Below are positions 19,542 through 29,400 of a DNA stretch of 64,000 bases, in pieces. This DNA is from Candidatus Tisiphia endosymbiont of Nedyus quadrimaculatus (GTDB taxonomy: Bacteria > Pseudomonadota > Alphaproteobacteria > Rickettsiales > Rickettsiaceae). How positions within the stretch are numbered: position 1 is the first letter of the stretch; every line of letters begins with the position of its first letter. The stretch spans positions 434,001-498,000 of the forward strand of contig NZ_OZ060452.1 of assembly GCF_964059235.1 (NCBI RefSeq), written 5' to 3'. A program made the position numbers and the translations under genes. Under the pieces are notes generated by a model that saw only the letters and a list, made by a program, of their open reading frames with translations, had not been told where the DNA came from and did no database searches.

Positions 19542-19988
19542 ATGGAAGATATTAACTATTGGGACAACTCAAAGTATGAATCTTGTCAATATACTACTAG
19601 GTTACTGAACAAACTCTGTAAGATAAATGAGGAAGTAAACCAGCCAATAGATATTGACGAAGTTAAAAAAGCTATTTATTACGCAAAAAAATATCACGGT
19701 AGCCAAATGAGGCAGTCAGGCGAACCCTATTACTCGCATCCGATTGAAGTAGCATATATGGTAGCGGAATATGCAGCATCAGAAATTCCAAGATATTTCA
19801 GAACTGACATGGTTGTTACCAGTATACTGCATGATACTATCGAAGATACAAAACTTACTGAAAAGATGATTGCTTACATTTTTGGAAGTACAGTGGCTAG
19901 TCAAGTGGAAGCTTTAACTAGGGTTAAGCCTCACGGCAAGATTAGCTCCAAAGAGATTTTAAATTTATTATATCAACAAAAAAAATAG
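19542..19988 (+). pseudogene. Truncated SpoT/RelA-type HD-domain (p)ppGpp hydrolase
   Basis: 148 residues matching the N-terminal HD hydrolase domain of RelA/SpoT: AIYYAKKYHGSQMRQSGEPY, SHPIEVAYMVAEY, then the metal-binding ILHDTIEDT and the GSTVASQVEALTRVKP segment. The frame stops right after LLYQQKK, where a palindromic repeat (about 19985-20040) begins. The rest of the hydrolase domain (including the usual DRLHN motif) is missing, and no continuation was found beyond the repeat. Rickettsiae carry several short spoT fragments. It might still make a partial protein, but full activity is unlikely. Confidence 0.8.
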
Positions 19989-20103
19989 CCAAGAAGACTA
20001 TTAGATATTTTAGACCCCTGCCTACGCAGGGGTGACATCACCCATGTTGTTATATGCATCACGATTAGAAATCAGTAATATAAATAATAAAGCAGAAAAT
20101 ATG

Positions 20104-20541
20104 TTAATCAAATGGTTTTACAATTACCATAACAACAGCCACTATCATCAACAGTGCTGGTACTTCATTAATGGTACGGTAAAATCTTTCAGAATGATTA
20201 TTTTTGCCGTCAACAAAATTTTTCCTCCATCTAGCTAATAAACCATGAAGAATAGTGATACCTAGAACTGCTGTCATTTTTACGTAAAACCATGTTCCTA
20301 AAGCTACTAATCCGTATATATAACTGTTAATTATACCTAAGGTATAAGTGCTGATCATAGCCGGATTCATAATGATTCTGAGTAACCTGCTTTCCATTAA
20401 CTGAAACATCTTGTCAGTTTCACTACCTACTACAACTTTAGTGTGGTAGACATATAATCTTGGCAGGTATAGTAAACCTATCATCCAAGAAATTGCTGAT
20501 ACAAGATGGAATGCTTTAAACCATAAATAATAACTAGCCAT
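20104..20541 (-). CDS. hemJ: Protoporphyrinogen IX oxidase HemJ
   Basis: Membrane enzyme that converts protoporphyrinogen IX to protoporphyrin IX. About four helices; the N-terminal WFKAFHLVSAISWMIGLLYL holds the conserved histidine of the family and MTAVLGITILHGL the second. The ATG at 20541 (MASYYLW) is preferred to 20556, which would add MEVKL. It reads in the same direction as hemH and hemE, forming a heme cluster next to oriC, with a repeat of about 180 bases between hemJ and hemH. Confidence 0.92.
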   Translation of the reverse strand: MASYYLWFKAFHLVSAISWMIGLLYLPRLYVYHTKVVVGSETDKMFQLMESRLLRIIMNPAMISTYTLGIINSYIYGLVALGTWFYVKMTAVLGITILHGLLARWRKNFVDGKNNHSERFYRTINEVPALLMIVAVVMVIVKPFD

Positions 20542-20574
20542 TAATTTTACCTCCAATGTCTTATGGGAGTGTCA

Positions 20575-20725
20575 ACTTAAGCAGCCTCGATGTCATTCGA
20601 GCTGCGGCGGGAATCTAAAAAAATAGTCTAAAGACTATTAGATATTATAGATACCTGCCCACGCAGGGATGACATACTAGTGATCCACGTGGACAATGCC
20701 TATGCATAACATCGAGACTACTTAA
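20575..20725. repeat. GTCATTCGAG/GTCATCC-type palindromic element between hemH and hemJ
   Basis: An element flanked by AGTGTCAACTTAAGCAGCCTCGATGT and its inverted counterpart ACATCGAGACTACTTAAAGTTGATACT. The core is GGGAATCTAAAAAAATAGTC...GACTATTAGATATTATAGATACC. It is a member of the dispersed family seen throughout the gaps. Confidence 0.7.
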
Positions 20726-20742
20726 AGTTGATACTCCATTAC

Positions 20743-21831
20743 TTAGTTTTTTAAATTACAAGGACACATAGTAAAATTATAAGGACATATTCTTTTATTA
20801 ATTGAACTACATATCAAATCTTTTGTATCGAAACCATAATTAACTAAATTTGATACCATTTTAGTTATGCTATTGATGAACAATTTATTTGTTCCAAGAG
20901 CAGGAGTCCTAATATATTCTATTTTGTACTTACCAGCAATCTTTCTATATTCAATGTCCAATTCTACCAGTGTTTCAACATGTTCTGATACAAATGCTAT
21001 TGGGACTATTATAAGAGATTTATCTTCTTTGCCCGCTATCTCAATTTCATCCTCTGTATTAGGTTTAAGCCATTCCACTGGACCAACACGACTTTGATAA
21101 GTTATTTTATAATCTAAATTATCTATACTAAGCTTAGACACCAAATTTTCTACAGTCTTTTCAATCTGCCACTGATATGGATCTCCTGCTTTTATTATTT
21201 TTATAGGTAGACCATGAGCTGAAAATAATATACGAAAACTTTTTTTGTTTTTCAATTTTTTTAATGATTGCTTTATTAATGATAAATGAGCTTCAATAAA
21301 TTCGTCATCGATAGGGTAGCAACAAATAGTTTTAATATGTTGGGAATCCTCACTTTTATTTTTATAAAGAGAAGATATAAAATCTTTAATAGAAGATCCA
21401 GTAGTGGTGCTAGAAAAATGTGGGTATAATGGTAACAATATTATTTCTGAAGGGTTATACTCATTTATTTTTCTTACTGCTTCTTCGGAATCAGGATAAG
21501 AATAACGCATTGCTATAAAAACCTTAAAATCCTCATTCAGAGTTTGTTTTAACTTCTCTGTAATAGCAGCTTTTTGAGATTCTGTTTCTTGTAAAATAGG
21601 CGAATTATTACCTACTAGAGAATATATTTTCTGAGATTTTTTATTTCTAGTAATTGATATTATCTTAGCAAGAATAAACCTTAGGGGATTTGGCAGGTTA
21701 ATAATTGCTTTATCATAAAATAAGTTAAATAGAAATCGTTTAACTGAGCTTAAGCTATTTGGTCCACCAAGATTAAAAAGTACGATGGCTATTTTTTTTT
21801 GAGATATTTTAGTATTTAAATTCTCTAACAT
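20743..21831 (-). CDS. hemH: Ferrochelatase
   Basis: Inserts ferrous iron into protoporphyrin IX, the last step of heme synthesis. Seen: the N-terminal [17 protein letters not shown], the [11 protein letters not shown] region, the active-site histidine in [17 protein letters not shown], and the [16 protein letters not shown] motif with the catalytic E/H. The C terminus has a cluster of cysteines ([21 protein letters not shown]) that might hold a [2Fe-2S] cluster as in some ferrochelatases; this is inference. The start overlaps the hemE end by 23 bases. Confidence 0.96.
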   Translation of the reverse strand: MLENLNTKISQKKIAIVLFNLGGPNSLSSVKRFLFNLFYDKAIINLPNPLRFILAKIISITRNKKSQKIYSLVGNNSPILQETESQKAAITEKLKQTLNEDFKVFIAMRYSYPDSEEAVRKINEYNPSEIILLPLYPHFSSTTTGSSIKDFISSLYKNKSEDSQHIKTICCYPIDDEFIEAHLSLIKQSLKKLKNKKSFRILFSAHGLPIKIIKAGDPYQWQIEKTVENLVSKLSIDNLDYKITYQSRVGPVEWLKPNTEDEIEIAGKEDKSLIIVPIAFVSEHVETLVELDIEYRKIAGKYKIEYIRTPALGTNKLFINSITKMVSNLVNYGFDTKDLICSSINKRICPYNFTMCPCNLKN

Positions 21832-22840
21832 AATTAACTAAAAACTCAACATTTTCAACTGGTGTATTTGGTAAAACACCATGTCCTAGATTAAATATAA
21901 AATTTCTTTCTTTAAAATTTGCAATTATTTTACTTGCTTTTTTTGCAATAATTTCTTTACTAGTAAGCAATATAAATGGGTCTAAATTACCTTGTACAAC
22001 AATTTTCTCACTCCATAATTTCATGGCACTAGCTGGTACAAACTGATCTACTCCAATAGCATCCACTCCAGTATTACTAATATATTTTTCATATAAAATT
22101 CCAGATCCTTTTGGAAAACCTATAATCGGTAAATATGGAAACTGTTCTTTTAGAGCTACTACTATTTTTTTTGTTGGTTGTACTATAAACTGATCATATT
22201 CTGCTTCTTCTAATATCCCTGCCCATGAATCGAATAATTGTACTAAATCTGCCCCAGCTTTTACTTGTTCCTTTAAATGAATAATAGTTTTTTCAGTAAT
22301 AAAGTCTAGAAGTTCTTGTGCTAAGTTATTATTTTCATAAATAAATTTTTTACTTGTTTCAAAACTTTGTTTGCCTCTTCCTTCAAGCATATAAGTCATT
22401 ACCGTCCAAGGACTACCAGCAAAACCTATCAACGCAGTATCAACTGGCAAATTTGCTTTAGTTTTATTGATTATTTCATAAATTACATTTAGTTTTCCAT
22501 TAGAATTTCCTTCAAGATATTTAAAATCTTCTTTTGATTGAAATTTACGTAATATTGGTCCTATATTTTCTTCAAATTTTACATCCCAGCCAAGTGCATC
22601 AGGTAAAACCAAAATGTCAGAAAAAATTATAGCAGCATCAAAGCCATACCTTCTTATTGGTTGTAAAGTCACCTCTACAGCCTTATCAACATTATAGCAT
22701 AGATCTAGGAAACCACTAACAGTTTTTCTTATTTTTTGATATTCAGGTAAATATCTACCAGCTTGACGCATTAACCAAATAGGTACAAGATTATTTTTTT
22801 TCTTAAAAGTTTGTAAAAGTTGGTTCATAAAATAATCCAT
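21809..22840 (-). CDS. hemE: Uroporphyrinogen decarboxylase
   Basis: Decarboxylates uroporphyrinogen III to coproporphyrinogen III. The family signature [16 protein letters not shown] is near residue 20, with the catalytic aspartate in [16 protein letters not shown], and [16 protein letters not shown] and [15 protein letters not shown] further on. Length 343, standard. It is the gene immediately left of the probable oriC, the same place as in Caulobacter and Rickettsia prowazekii. Confidence 0.97.
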   Translation of the reverse strand: MDYFMNQLLQTFKKKNNLVPIWLMRQAGRYLPEYQKIRKTVSGFLDLCYNVDKAVEVTLQPIRRYGFDAAIIFSDILVLPDALGWDVKFEENIGPILRKFQSKEDFKYLEGNSNGKLNVIYEIINKTKANLPVDTALIGFAGSPWTVMTYMLEGRGKQSFETSKKFIYENNNLAQELLDFITEKTIIHLKEQVKAGADLVQLFDSWAGILEEAEYDQFIVQPTKKIVVALKEQFPYLPIIGFPKGSGILYEKYISNTGVDAIGVDQFVPASAMKLWSEKIVVQGNLDPFILLTSKEIIAKKASKIIANFKERNFIFNLGHGVLPNTPVENVEFLVNYVREFKY

Positions 22841-23087
22841 AATAATCTATATATTATATATAATATTTTTTTAGTTGATGTAGACATTGTTAATATGTAG
22901 ATTAATTATATATACACATAGTTATACACATTTTTTTATTGCTAAATTACTAGTAAGGTTTATTGATTATAATTATTACTCACATTATTCATAGGATTAT
23001 TTTTTTAGTGGATAATTCATAGTGGTTTATGTGTGTAGAATGAGAAAACGTGAAGGATATTAGATATCTAGCATTTTACACACAAAA

Positions 23088-23096
23088 TTATCCACA
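23088..23096 (+). promoter_or_regulatory. DnaA box, perfect
   Basis: TTATCCACA, exact consensus, within the hemE-ppsR gap; a TTTTACACA box ends six bases upstream. Confidence 0.8.
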
Positions 23097-23199
23097 AAAT
23101 TATTCTTTAAATTATAGAGGTTATTAACTTCTATATACGGGATATATATGAGTAGTTATTGATTACTTTTAATATAGAGATTAAAATATGAATAAAAAA

Positions 23200-23208
23200 T
23201 TATCCACA
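23200..23208 (+). promoter_or_regulatory. DnaA box, perfect
   Basis: TTATCCACA, exact consensus, 15 bases before the ppsR start codon; DnaA bound here could also affect ppsR expression. Confidence 0.75.
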
Positions 23209-23222
23209 AAGACTAATAAACT

Positions 23223-24068
23223 ATGAATAAGCTGATTATTCACTTAGTTTCAGACTCTTCAGTGCAAACAGTTAAACATGCAGCTAATACTGCCTTGTCA
23301 CAATTTAGCAAAATTGAGTCAAAATTGTATCATTGGCCAATGTTAAGAAATGCAGAATCATTGAATGAGGTTTTGAAAAAGATCAAGATGAAACCAAGCA
23401 TTGTATTATACACTATTTTAGATCACGAACTAAGAAGAAATTTAACTAAATTTTGTTATGATTTAAAAATTCCTTGTATTTCTGTTGTAGGTAGAATTGT
23501 AAAAGAAATTTCAGTTTTTTTAGGTATAGAAACAGAAGAAAGTTTAGTTTATGATTATAAATTTGATGAAGGTTATTTTGATAAGATTCATGCTATTGAT
23601 TATACTCTTAGACATGATGATGGTCAGATGACTAGTGAATTAGACGAAGCTGATATTATTCTGATTGGTCCTTCTAGGACATCAAAAACTCCAACTTCTG
23701 TATATCTAGCATATAATGGATTTAAAACAGCAAATGTGCCTTATATTCATGGTTATCCGTTTTTAGATATTTTAGGCAGTATTACAAAACAGCTTGTAGT
23801 TGGTTTGATTATTAACCCAACTCGGCTAATTGAAATAAGAGAAACTAGAATGCATTCGTTACAGATGAGCGATAATACCAATTATACAGATTTTAAAATA
23901 GTCCAAGAAGAATGTATGCAAGTAAAACAAATTTGCGAGCAACAAGGGTGGCCAATAATTGATGTTTCAAGAAGATCTGTAGAAGAAACCGCTGCTGTAG
24001 CTATGAAACTTTATTATGATCGTAAGAAACATGTTCTTAACAATTTAGATACTAATATTTTTAAGTAA
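23223..24068 (+). CDS. ppsR: PpsR-type bifunctional kinase/phosphorylase (DUF299)
   Basis: Family enzymes regulate pyruvate, phosphate dikinase or PEP synthetase by ADP-dependent phosphorylation and reversal. The P-loop is [11 protein letters not shown] at about residue 152, the N-terminal [16 protein letters not shown] motif is typical, and [13 protein letters not shown] and [12 protein letters not shown] are conserved C-terminal blocks. At 281 residues it is full length. It is the first gene to the right of oriC, read away from it, as in Rickettsia and Caulobacter. The target in this organism is presumably PPDK, not in the window. Confidence 0.93.
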   Translation: MNKLIIHLVSDSSVQTVKHAANTALSQFSKIESKLYHWPMLRNAESLNEVLKKIKMKPSIVLYTILDHELRRNLTKFCYDLKIPCISVVGRIVKEISVFLGIETEESLVYDYKFDEGYFDKIHAIDYTLRHDDGQMTSELDEADIILIGPSRTSKTPTSVYLAYNGFKTANVPYIHGYPFLDILGSITKQLVVGLIINPTRLIEIRETRMHSLQMSDNTNYTDFKIVQEECMQVKQICEQQGWPIIDVSRRSVEETAAVAMKLYYDRKKHVLNNLDTNIFK

Positions 24069-24099
24069 ACTTAAAGCAGTCATTTACAATAAGAATTTT

Positions 24100-24260
24100 A
24101 CTTAGTATGATTATATAGTTAACCCGAAAAGGTTTTAGCTAAAAGCGATGTCATCCCTGTGCAAGCAGGGATCTAGAGAAATAGACAAAAGAAGGGCTGT
24201 AGAACTTTTTTAAGACCCCTGCTTTCGTAGGGGTGACATCAAGCCTGTTACATCGAACTC
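24100..24260. repeat. GTCATCCCTGC palindromic element between ppsR and trxA
   Basis: GATGTCATCCCTGTGCAAGCAGGGATCT at about 24144 pairs with AGACCCCTGCTTTCGTAGGGGTGACATC ending at 24241. It is flanked by AACCCGA and by TCGAACTCAGGTT. A typical member of the dispersed family; no gene. Confidence 0.75.
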
Positions 24261-24297
24261 AGGTTAATTGTTAAAACAATATTAAAAATAAGAGATT

Positions 24298-24615
24298 ATG
24301 GCAAGTAATATAACAGATGATTCTTTTAACAAAGAAGTTTTAGAGTCCACTACACCTGTATTAGTTGATTTTTGGGCTGAATGGTGCGGACCGTGTAAAA
24401 TGTTAACACCTATTATTGAAGAATTAAGTAAGGCATTAGTGGGTAAAGTAAAAATTGTCAAAATGGACATAGATAAAAATCCCAATATACCTTCAAGTTT
24501 AGGTATTCGTAGTATACCTACAATGATTTTGTTCAAAGATGGAAAACAACTAGCTACTAAGACTGGAGTATTCCCCAAAAATATTATTGAAGAATGGATT
24601 AAAGCGAATTCGTGA
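24298..24615 (+). CDS. trxA: Thioredoxin
   Basis: Small cytoplasmic disulfide reductase. The active site is WCGPC in DFWAEWCGPCKMLTP at about residues 28-32, followed by the conserved SIPTMILFKDG cis-proline loop. Length 105, standard. The last codons (AAT TCG TGA) already belong to the hairpin at 24607-24644, so the C terminus ends in a repeat. It lies 230 bases after ppsR, the same order as at the R. prowazekii origin. Confidence 0.97.
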   Translation: MASNITDDSFNKEVLESTTPVLVDFWAEWCGPCKMLTPIIEELSKALVGKVKIVKMDIDKNPNIPSSLGIRSIPTMILFKDGKQLATKTGVFPKNIIEEWIKANS

Positions 24616-24644
24616 TAAGAATTAACTAATTCTTATCACGAATT
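24607..24644. terminator. Hairpin overlapping the trxA stop codon
   Basis: AATTCGTGATAAGAATTA and its complement. Compared with the other copies of this family (…CGGGATAAG…), both arms carry the matching change (GTG in one, CAC in the other), so pairing is kept. It includes the trxA stop and would serve as its terminator. Confidence 0.7.
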
Positions 24645-24689
24645 GAGGTGATTAACTCTTCAGTAAAATATAATACATGTTTTTAATAT

Positions 24690-25427
24690 ATGACGTCTAA
24701 ACTAGTATCTATAGAGATATCTGATGGTTGTGTAGAAGGAATCAATAACCAACAAAGAGTAGAAAGTTTAAGACACTTTTTTATTAAAGGAGGTAAACTT
24801 TTTCCTTCGTCAATTCCCATCTTAAATAATATAAATCTTTCCTGTCAAAGAGGCGAAAAAATTGCCTTTATTGGTAGCAATGGTTCAGGTAAGAGTTCTT
24901 TACTTAAGGTGATTGCTGGAATTTACCCATTAAAGTTTGGAAAAATTAAAGTTCATGGTAACTTTGCTGCCATTATTGAGATGGGAGTAGGTTTTGAATT
25001 AGAGCAAACTGGCAGGGAAAATATCAAAATGCTCATGATTTATAATAATATGTTAGGTAAATACAGTAAAGAATTGGAACAAGAAATCATAGATTTTTCT
25101 GATCTAGGGAATAAAATAGATTTACCGGTAAAAAATTATAGCTCTGGTATGTTATCAAGATTGGCTTTTTCTGTATCGGCTTTTCAAGATTCAGATATTC
25201 TTTTGCTAGATGAAGTTTTTGCTGCTGGTGATAGTCATTTTATTGAGAAGTCGACCAATTTTATGAAAAACAAGTTACAAAATATACCTATTTTAATATT
25301 AGTAAGTCATCAAGAAAATATTATTAAGGAGAATTGCAATAGATGTGTGTTATTAAAAGAAGGTAGTATTATCGCAGATGGTAATCCAAATGAAATACTA
25401 AAAATTTATAATAGTGGGAATTATTAA
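24690..25427 (+). CDS. ABC transporter ATP-binding protein, polysaccharide/teichoic-type exporter
   Basis: 245-residue ATPase of the KpsT/TagH/Wzt class. Walker A is FIGSNGSGKSSLLKVIAG, the signature is YSSGMLSRLAFS (the MxxR variant typical of this class), Walker B is ILLLDEVFAAGD and the H-loop LVSHQ. There is no C-terminal substrate-binding extension. The next gene, its permease, starts at the last base of this stop codon. Substrate is inferred to be a lipid-linked glycan. Confidence 0.93.
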   Translation: MTSKLVSIEISDGCVEGINNQQRVESLRHFFIKGGKLFPSSIPILNNINLSCQRGEKIAFIGSNGSGKSSLLKVIAGIYPLKFGKIKVHGNFAAIIEMGVGFELEQTGRENIKMLMIYNNMLGKYSKELEQEIIDFSDLGNKIDLPVKNYSSGMLSRLAFSVSAFQDSDILLLDEVFAAGDSHFIEKSTNFMKNKLQNIPILILVSHQENIIKENCNRCVLLKEGSIIADGNPNEILKIYNSGNY

Positions 25428-26203
25428 TGATAAAGTATTTTTTTTCCAAGAAATACTGGTTGTCAGTGGTGTTATTAACCCAAGCTTCTATATCTCGTCA
25501 AAATAAAGATTCTTTTTTAGGTTCGTTATGGGGTTTAGTTCAGCCTTTTGTGCATATAATGATCATTTCATATTTCTTTGGATTGGTACTTAAGATACCA
25601 AGAGAAGCAATGATTATAAACCTAGTTGGTGGTTTACCGTTATGGACATTTATTGTTAGCAGCTTAAATATATCATCAAATTCATTAATTAATCGTAGTG
25701 GTATTATAAAAAAGGTAATAATTTCTAGGACTATCTTTCCTATATCGGATAGTTTAATACAAGTTTATACCCTAATTTATTCGTTTGTAGCTATGTATAT
25801 AGCTTTTATCATTTTATATCCCGAAAAATTTAGTATATATATACTTTTTGTACCAATTCTTGTGTTACCACTGGTTATTTCTGTGATTAGTAGTTCTATT
25901 GCTTTTGCATTTTTAACCCCTTATATACGTGATGTTCCACAGATATTAAATTTGATTTTGAATGTTGCATATTGGACTATACCAATAGTGTACCCATATT
26001 CTATGGTACCAGAATCAAAGAAAATATTTTTTGAAATTAACCCCATTTTTCTTGTCATAAGACCAGTTCAATTCTTAGTAATAGAAGGAGTGTTGCCAGA
26101 TGTATTTATGATTATAAAATCCTTTATTGTAGCCGTTATTGTTTCATTTTTCAGTTATCTTGGCTACAGATTTTTTTCTAAAAATGTCATATATTATATA
26201 TAG
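25427..26203 (+). CDS. ABC-2 type transporter permease, polysaccharide exporter
   Basis: Membrane partner of the preceding ATPase, 258 residues with about six helices. The N-terminal SRQNKDSFLGSLWGLVQPFVHI stretch (R-Y-x-x-S-x-LG-LW-x-x-xP pattern) is the family hallmark of TagG/KpsM/Wzm permeases. It overlaps the ATPase stop by one base, so the two are translationally coupled. With the WecA-like gene and GT2 glycosyltransferase nearby it probably exports a surface glycan. Confidence 0.92.
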   Translation: MIKYFFSKKYWLSVVLLTQASISRQNKDSFLGSLWGLVQPFVHIMIISYFFGLVLKIPREAMIINLVGGLPLWTFIVSSLNISSNSLINRSGIIKKVIISRTIFPISDSLIQVYTLIYSFVAMYIAFIILYPEKFSIYILFVPILVLPLVISVISSSIAFAFLTPYIRDVPQILNLILNVAYWTIPIVYPYSMVPESKKIFFEINPIFLVIRPVQFLVIEGVLPDVFMIIKSFIVAVIVSFFSYLGYRFFSKNVIYYI

Positions 26204-26491
26204 CTAACCCAAAAATATTTGAACCATAGTAATAGAATTGATGTACCCCCTGCTTTCGCAGGGGTTACATCAATAACTGTCGAAAGTTAGTAAATACAGC
26301 TTCCCTATACGTCATTGCGAGGAGGATGTAAGGTCGACGAAGCAATCCAATAACATCATTTATCCATAGATTGTTTCCTAGATTGCTTCGCTTACGCTCG
26401 CAATGACGCTGTGGTATAGGTGTTTGTAAACTTTCAACAGTTGTGGGGTGACATCGGGGGCTATTAAACTCTTCGCAGAAGAGTATATACT
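26204..26491. repeat. Intergenic palindromic repeats before the oxidoreductase gene
   Basis: A nested arrangement: outer GAACCATAGT...ACTATGGTTC (about 26221-26496), then CCCCTGCTTTCGCAGGGG (26247-26264), then a CGTCATTGCGAGG...CGCAATGACG unit (26310-26408). The outer arm reaches the start codon of the next gene. Confidence 0.7.
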
Positions 26492-29400
26492 ATGGTTCAA
26501 ACATTTTCGGGTAGCTATATGACACTTGCTTTCGGTTTAGATTTTGTAGATTTAAATAAATTAGAAGGTCTAAAAAAATTAGATGAAATTTTTTTAAATT
26601 TTCTGCGTAGCCATAGTTATTCTCTTTATGAAATTATTTTATCATTAAGGGCTAATCCCGATCAAGTTGATCAAAAATATTACTCAGATTTTTTATTAGA
26701 AATTTCGCCTGTTTTTGATGATTTTCTAGCTAAGTTATTTGGTATTGAACAAGAAATAGCCAATCTGAGATTTAGTCATAAAGAATTTGATGTAATTTAT
26801 GAATGTAAGAGAAAGTTCATCCAGCGTATTGCAGTAAAAAAATATCCTCCTGAGAAACTAAAAGAGATTGATTTTGATAGTGTATCAATTTTTCTAGAAA
26901 AACTTTTAGGAGGGGAATTTACTCAAGGCAAGTTTGCTCGTCAAGTAATAAAATGGCAATTAGATGATGAAAAATATGCTTTTGAGTTAGATATAGCAGC
27001 AAAATATGCTGCCTTCATGGTTTATAATAGACCTCTTGCAGAAGTAGAGTTTCAAAGGAAATCTAATGAATCTGAAAGTATATTATTTTCTCTACCAAAT
27101 AAAATAGATAAAGATAATTTAATAGATCTTAATAAGGTAGCTAAATATAAAAAACATGTAAGAGTAGGGTTTGATTATTTAAATCCTGCTCATTGTCAAT
27201 CTCTTCAATGTCATCCTCACGTAGGCAGGGATCTAGATCCCCGCCTACGTGAGGATGACATTGGGATACAAGGAGATGACAGCATTAGTAGGGATGACAT
27301 TAACCCTAGCCTAGATACAGTCTTAAATGCTACTCACTATTGTATCTACTGTCATAAACAGGGAAAAGACTCGTGTTCTAAAGGGTTATACTCGAATGAT
27401 TCTGTGAATATACTACCGACTACGCAATCAAAGTCGGGCTGTCCGCTGAAACAGAAAATCTCTGAGATGAATTATGTAAAATCCAAGGGATTCAATTTAG
27501 CTGCTCTTGCTATTATTGTCATTGATAATCCAATGGTAGCTGCTACTGGTCATAGGATTTGTAATGATTGTTCCAATGCTTGCATTTATCAAAAGCAAGA
27601 ACCTGTAGATATTCCTCTTGTTGAATCTAATATTTTGGAAACTACTTTGCTTCTACCTTACGGGGTGGAAATATATTTATTACTTACCAATTGGAATCCA
27701 CTTAACATTTTTGCTCTGATGCCAAAGCCTCCAACTAATTACAAAGTTTTAGTAGTGGGTCAAGGACCAGCTGGGTTTAGTTTAAGTCATTATTTATTAC
27801 GAGACGGACATACTGTAGTAGCTATAGATGGCTTAAAAATCACCCCATTACCTTTTGATATTAACAAGCCTATTAAATATTGGTCTGATTATAAAAAAAA
27901 CTTATCAGAAAAAATACCTGAAGGTTTTGGAGGAGTAGCCGAGTACGGTATTACTGCAAGGTGGGATAAAAATAATTTAACTATATTACGTCTGATATTG
28001 GAGAGAAACAGTCATTTTAAGCTTTTTGGTGGTGTAAGTTTAGATAGTAATATAACTATGGAGCAGGTATTTCATTTAGGATTTGACCATGTTGCCTTGT
28101 GTGTTGGAGCTGGTAAGCCTAAAATCGCCCAAATGAAAAATTTTCTTGCAAAAGGTGTGAAAACAGCCTCCGACTTTCTAATGACCTTACAATCAGGAGG
28201 AGCTTTTTTAGAACAATCTAACACTAATTTGCTTATTAGGATGCCTATTATTATTATTGGTGGGGGACTGACCTCCATTGATGCAGCAACTGAAAGTTTA
28301 AATTATTATAAGTTACAAGTAGAAAAATTTCTAAAGAAGTATGAATTGTCAGTTGAGGAGAATGGGAAAAATCATACAGAACAAAATTGGACAGATGAGG
28401 ACAGATTAATAGCCGAAGAATTTATCTCGCATGCAAAATTATTTAGGCAAGCACAAGATACGGAAGCTGTAAAAAAAATCCTCGATGAACTAGGTGGAGT
28501 TACAATTTGTTATAGAGGAAAGTTAAAGGATTCTCCTGCCTACAAGTTAAATCCTGAGGAAGTTATGTATGCTATGGCTGCAGGTGTAAATTTTGCTGAA
28601 AATATGATACCTTTAGGCATTGATGTTGATCAGTATGCTTACGCTGAATCAATAGAATTTGATAATTTAGGTATAAGGAAAAAATTTAAGGTAAGGACTG
28701 TACTTATGGCAATAGGTACGCATAAAGATAATAGTTATTTGGAAGACATATACTCAAATGATTTGAGTATAACATATTTTGGTGATTGTAATCCTCAATA
28801 TTCTGGAAGTGTGGTTAAAGCCTTAGCAAGTAGTAAAGAGGGGTACAAGTTTATTGGAAAAAAACTTATCAAAAATAAACCAAGTTTTTTTGGTAATAAT
28901 CTAGATTTTTTCGCTAAACTAGATTATTTACTAACTAGCCGTATCGAACGGATTAATATACTATCTTATAAGATAGTAGAGCTGATAATACATTCTCCTC
29001 TCGCTGCTCAAAATTTTCAACCGGGGCAATTTTTCCGTTTACAAAATTATTCTAGTGATATTTCAAAAATTATTGAACCATTGGCTGTCACTGGAGCTTA
29101 TGTTGATGCAGAAAAAGGGTTAATTCATTTGATAGTTTGGCAAAATGGTAAATCAAGTAAATTATGTAGATATTTATCGCAAAATGAACTAGTAGTACTA
29201 ATGGGGCCTAGTGGTAAGCCAACTGAGATATTAAAGGATAGCAATGTAGTGCTTGTTGGTGGAGGAGTTGGAAATGCAGTTTTATGCTCAATAGCTAAGG
29301 CTCTTAAAAATAATAATTGTAAAATTATATATTTTGCTGGTTATAAAAATTTACAAGATAGGTTCTATCAAGAGAGAATAGAAGAAGCAGCCGATATAGT

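Larger units (their letters stand above)
22841..23222. other. Probable chromosomal replication origin (oriC)
   Basis: A 380-base, very AT-rich gap between hemE and ppsR, the location of the characterised origins of Caulobacter and the proposed one of R. prowazekii. It is the one large gap near the heme cluster with no dispersed repeats. It contains two perfect DnaA boxes TTATCCACA (23088-23096, 23200-23208), two matching TTWTNCACA (TTATACACA 22922-22930; TTTTACACA 23074-23082) and a one-mismatch reverse box AGTGGATAA (23007-23015). Two TTAA-N8-TTAA motifs (22890-22905, 23169-23184) resemble CtrA sites but have one extra spacer base. Confidence 0.85.

Noticed and set aside
20032-20238. Possible continuation of the truncated spoT gene beyond the repeat
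   Set aside because: The translation in all three frames lacks DRLHN or any other RelA/SpoT motif and overlaps hemJ on the opposite strand.
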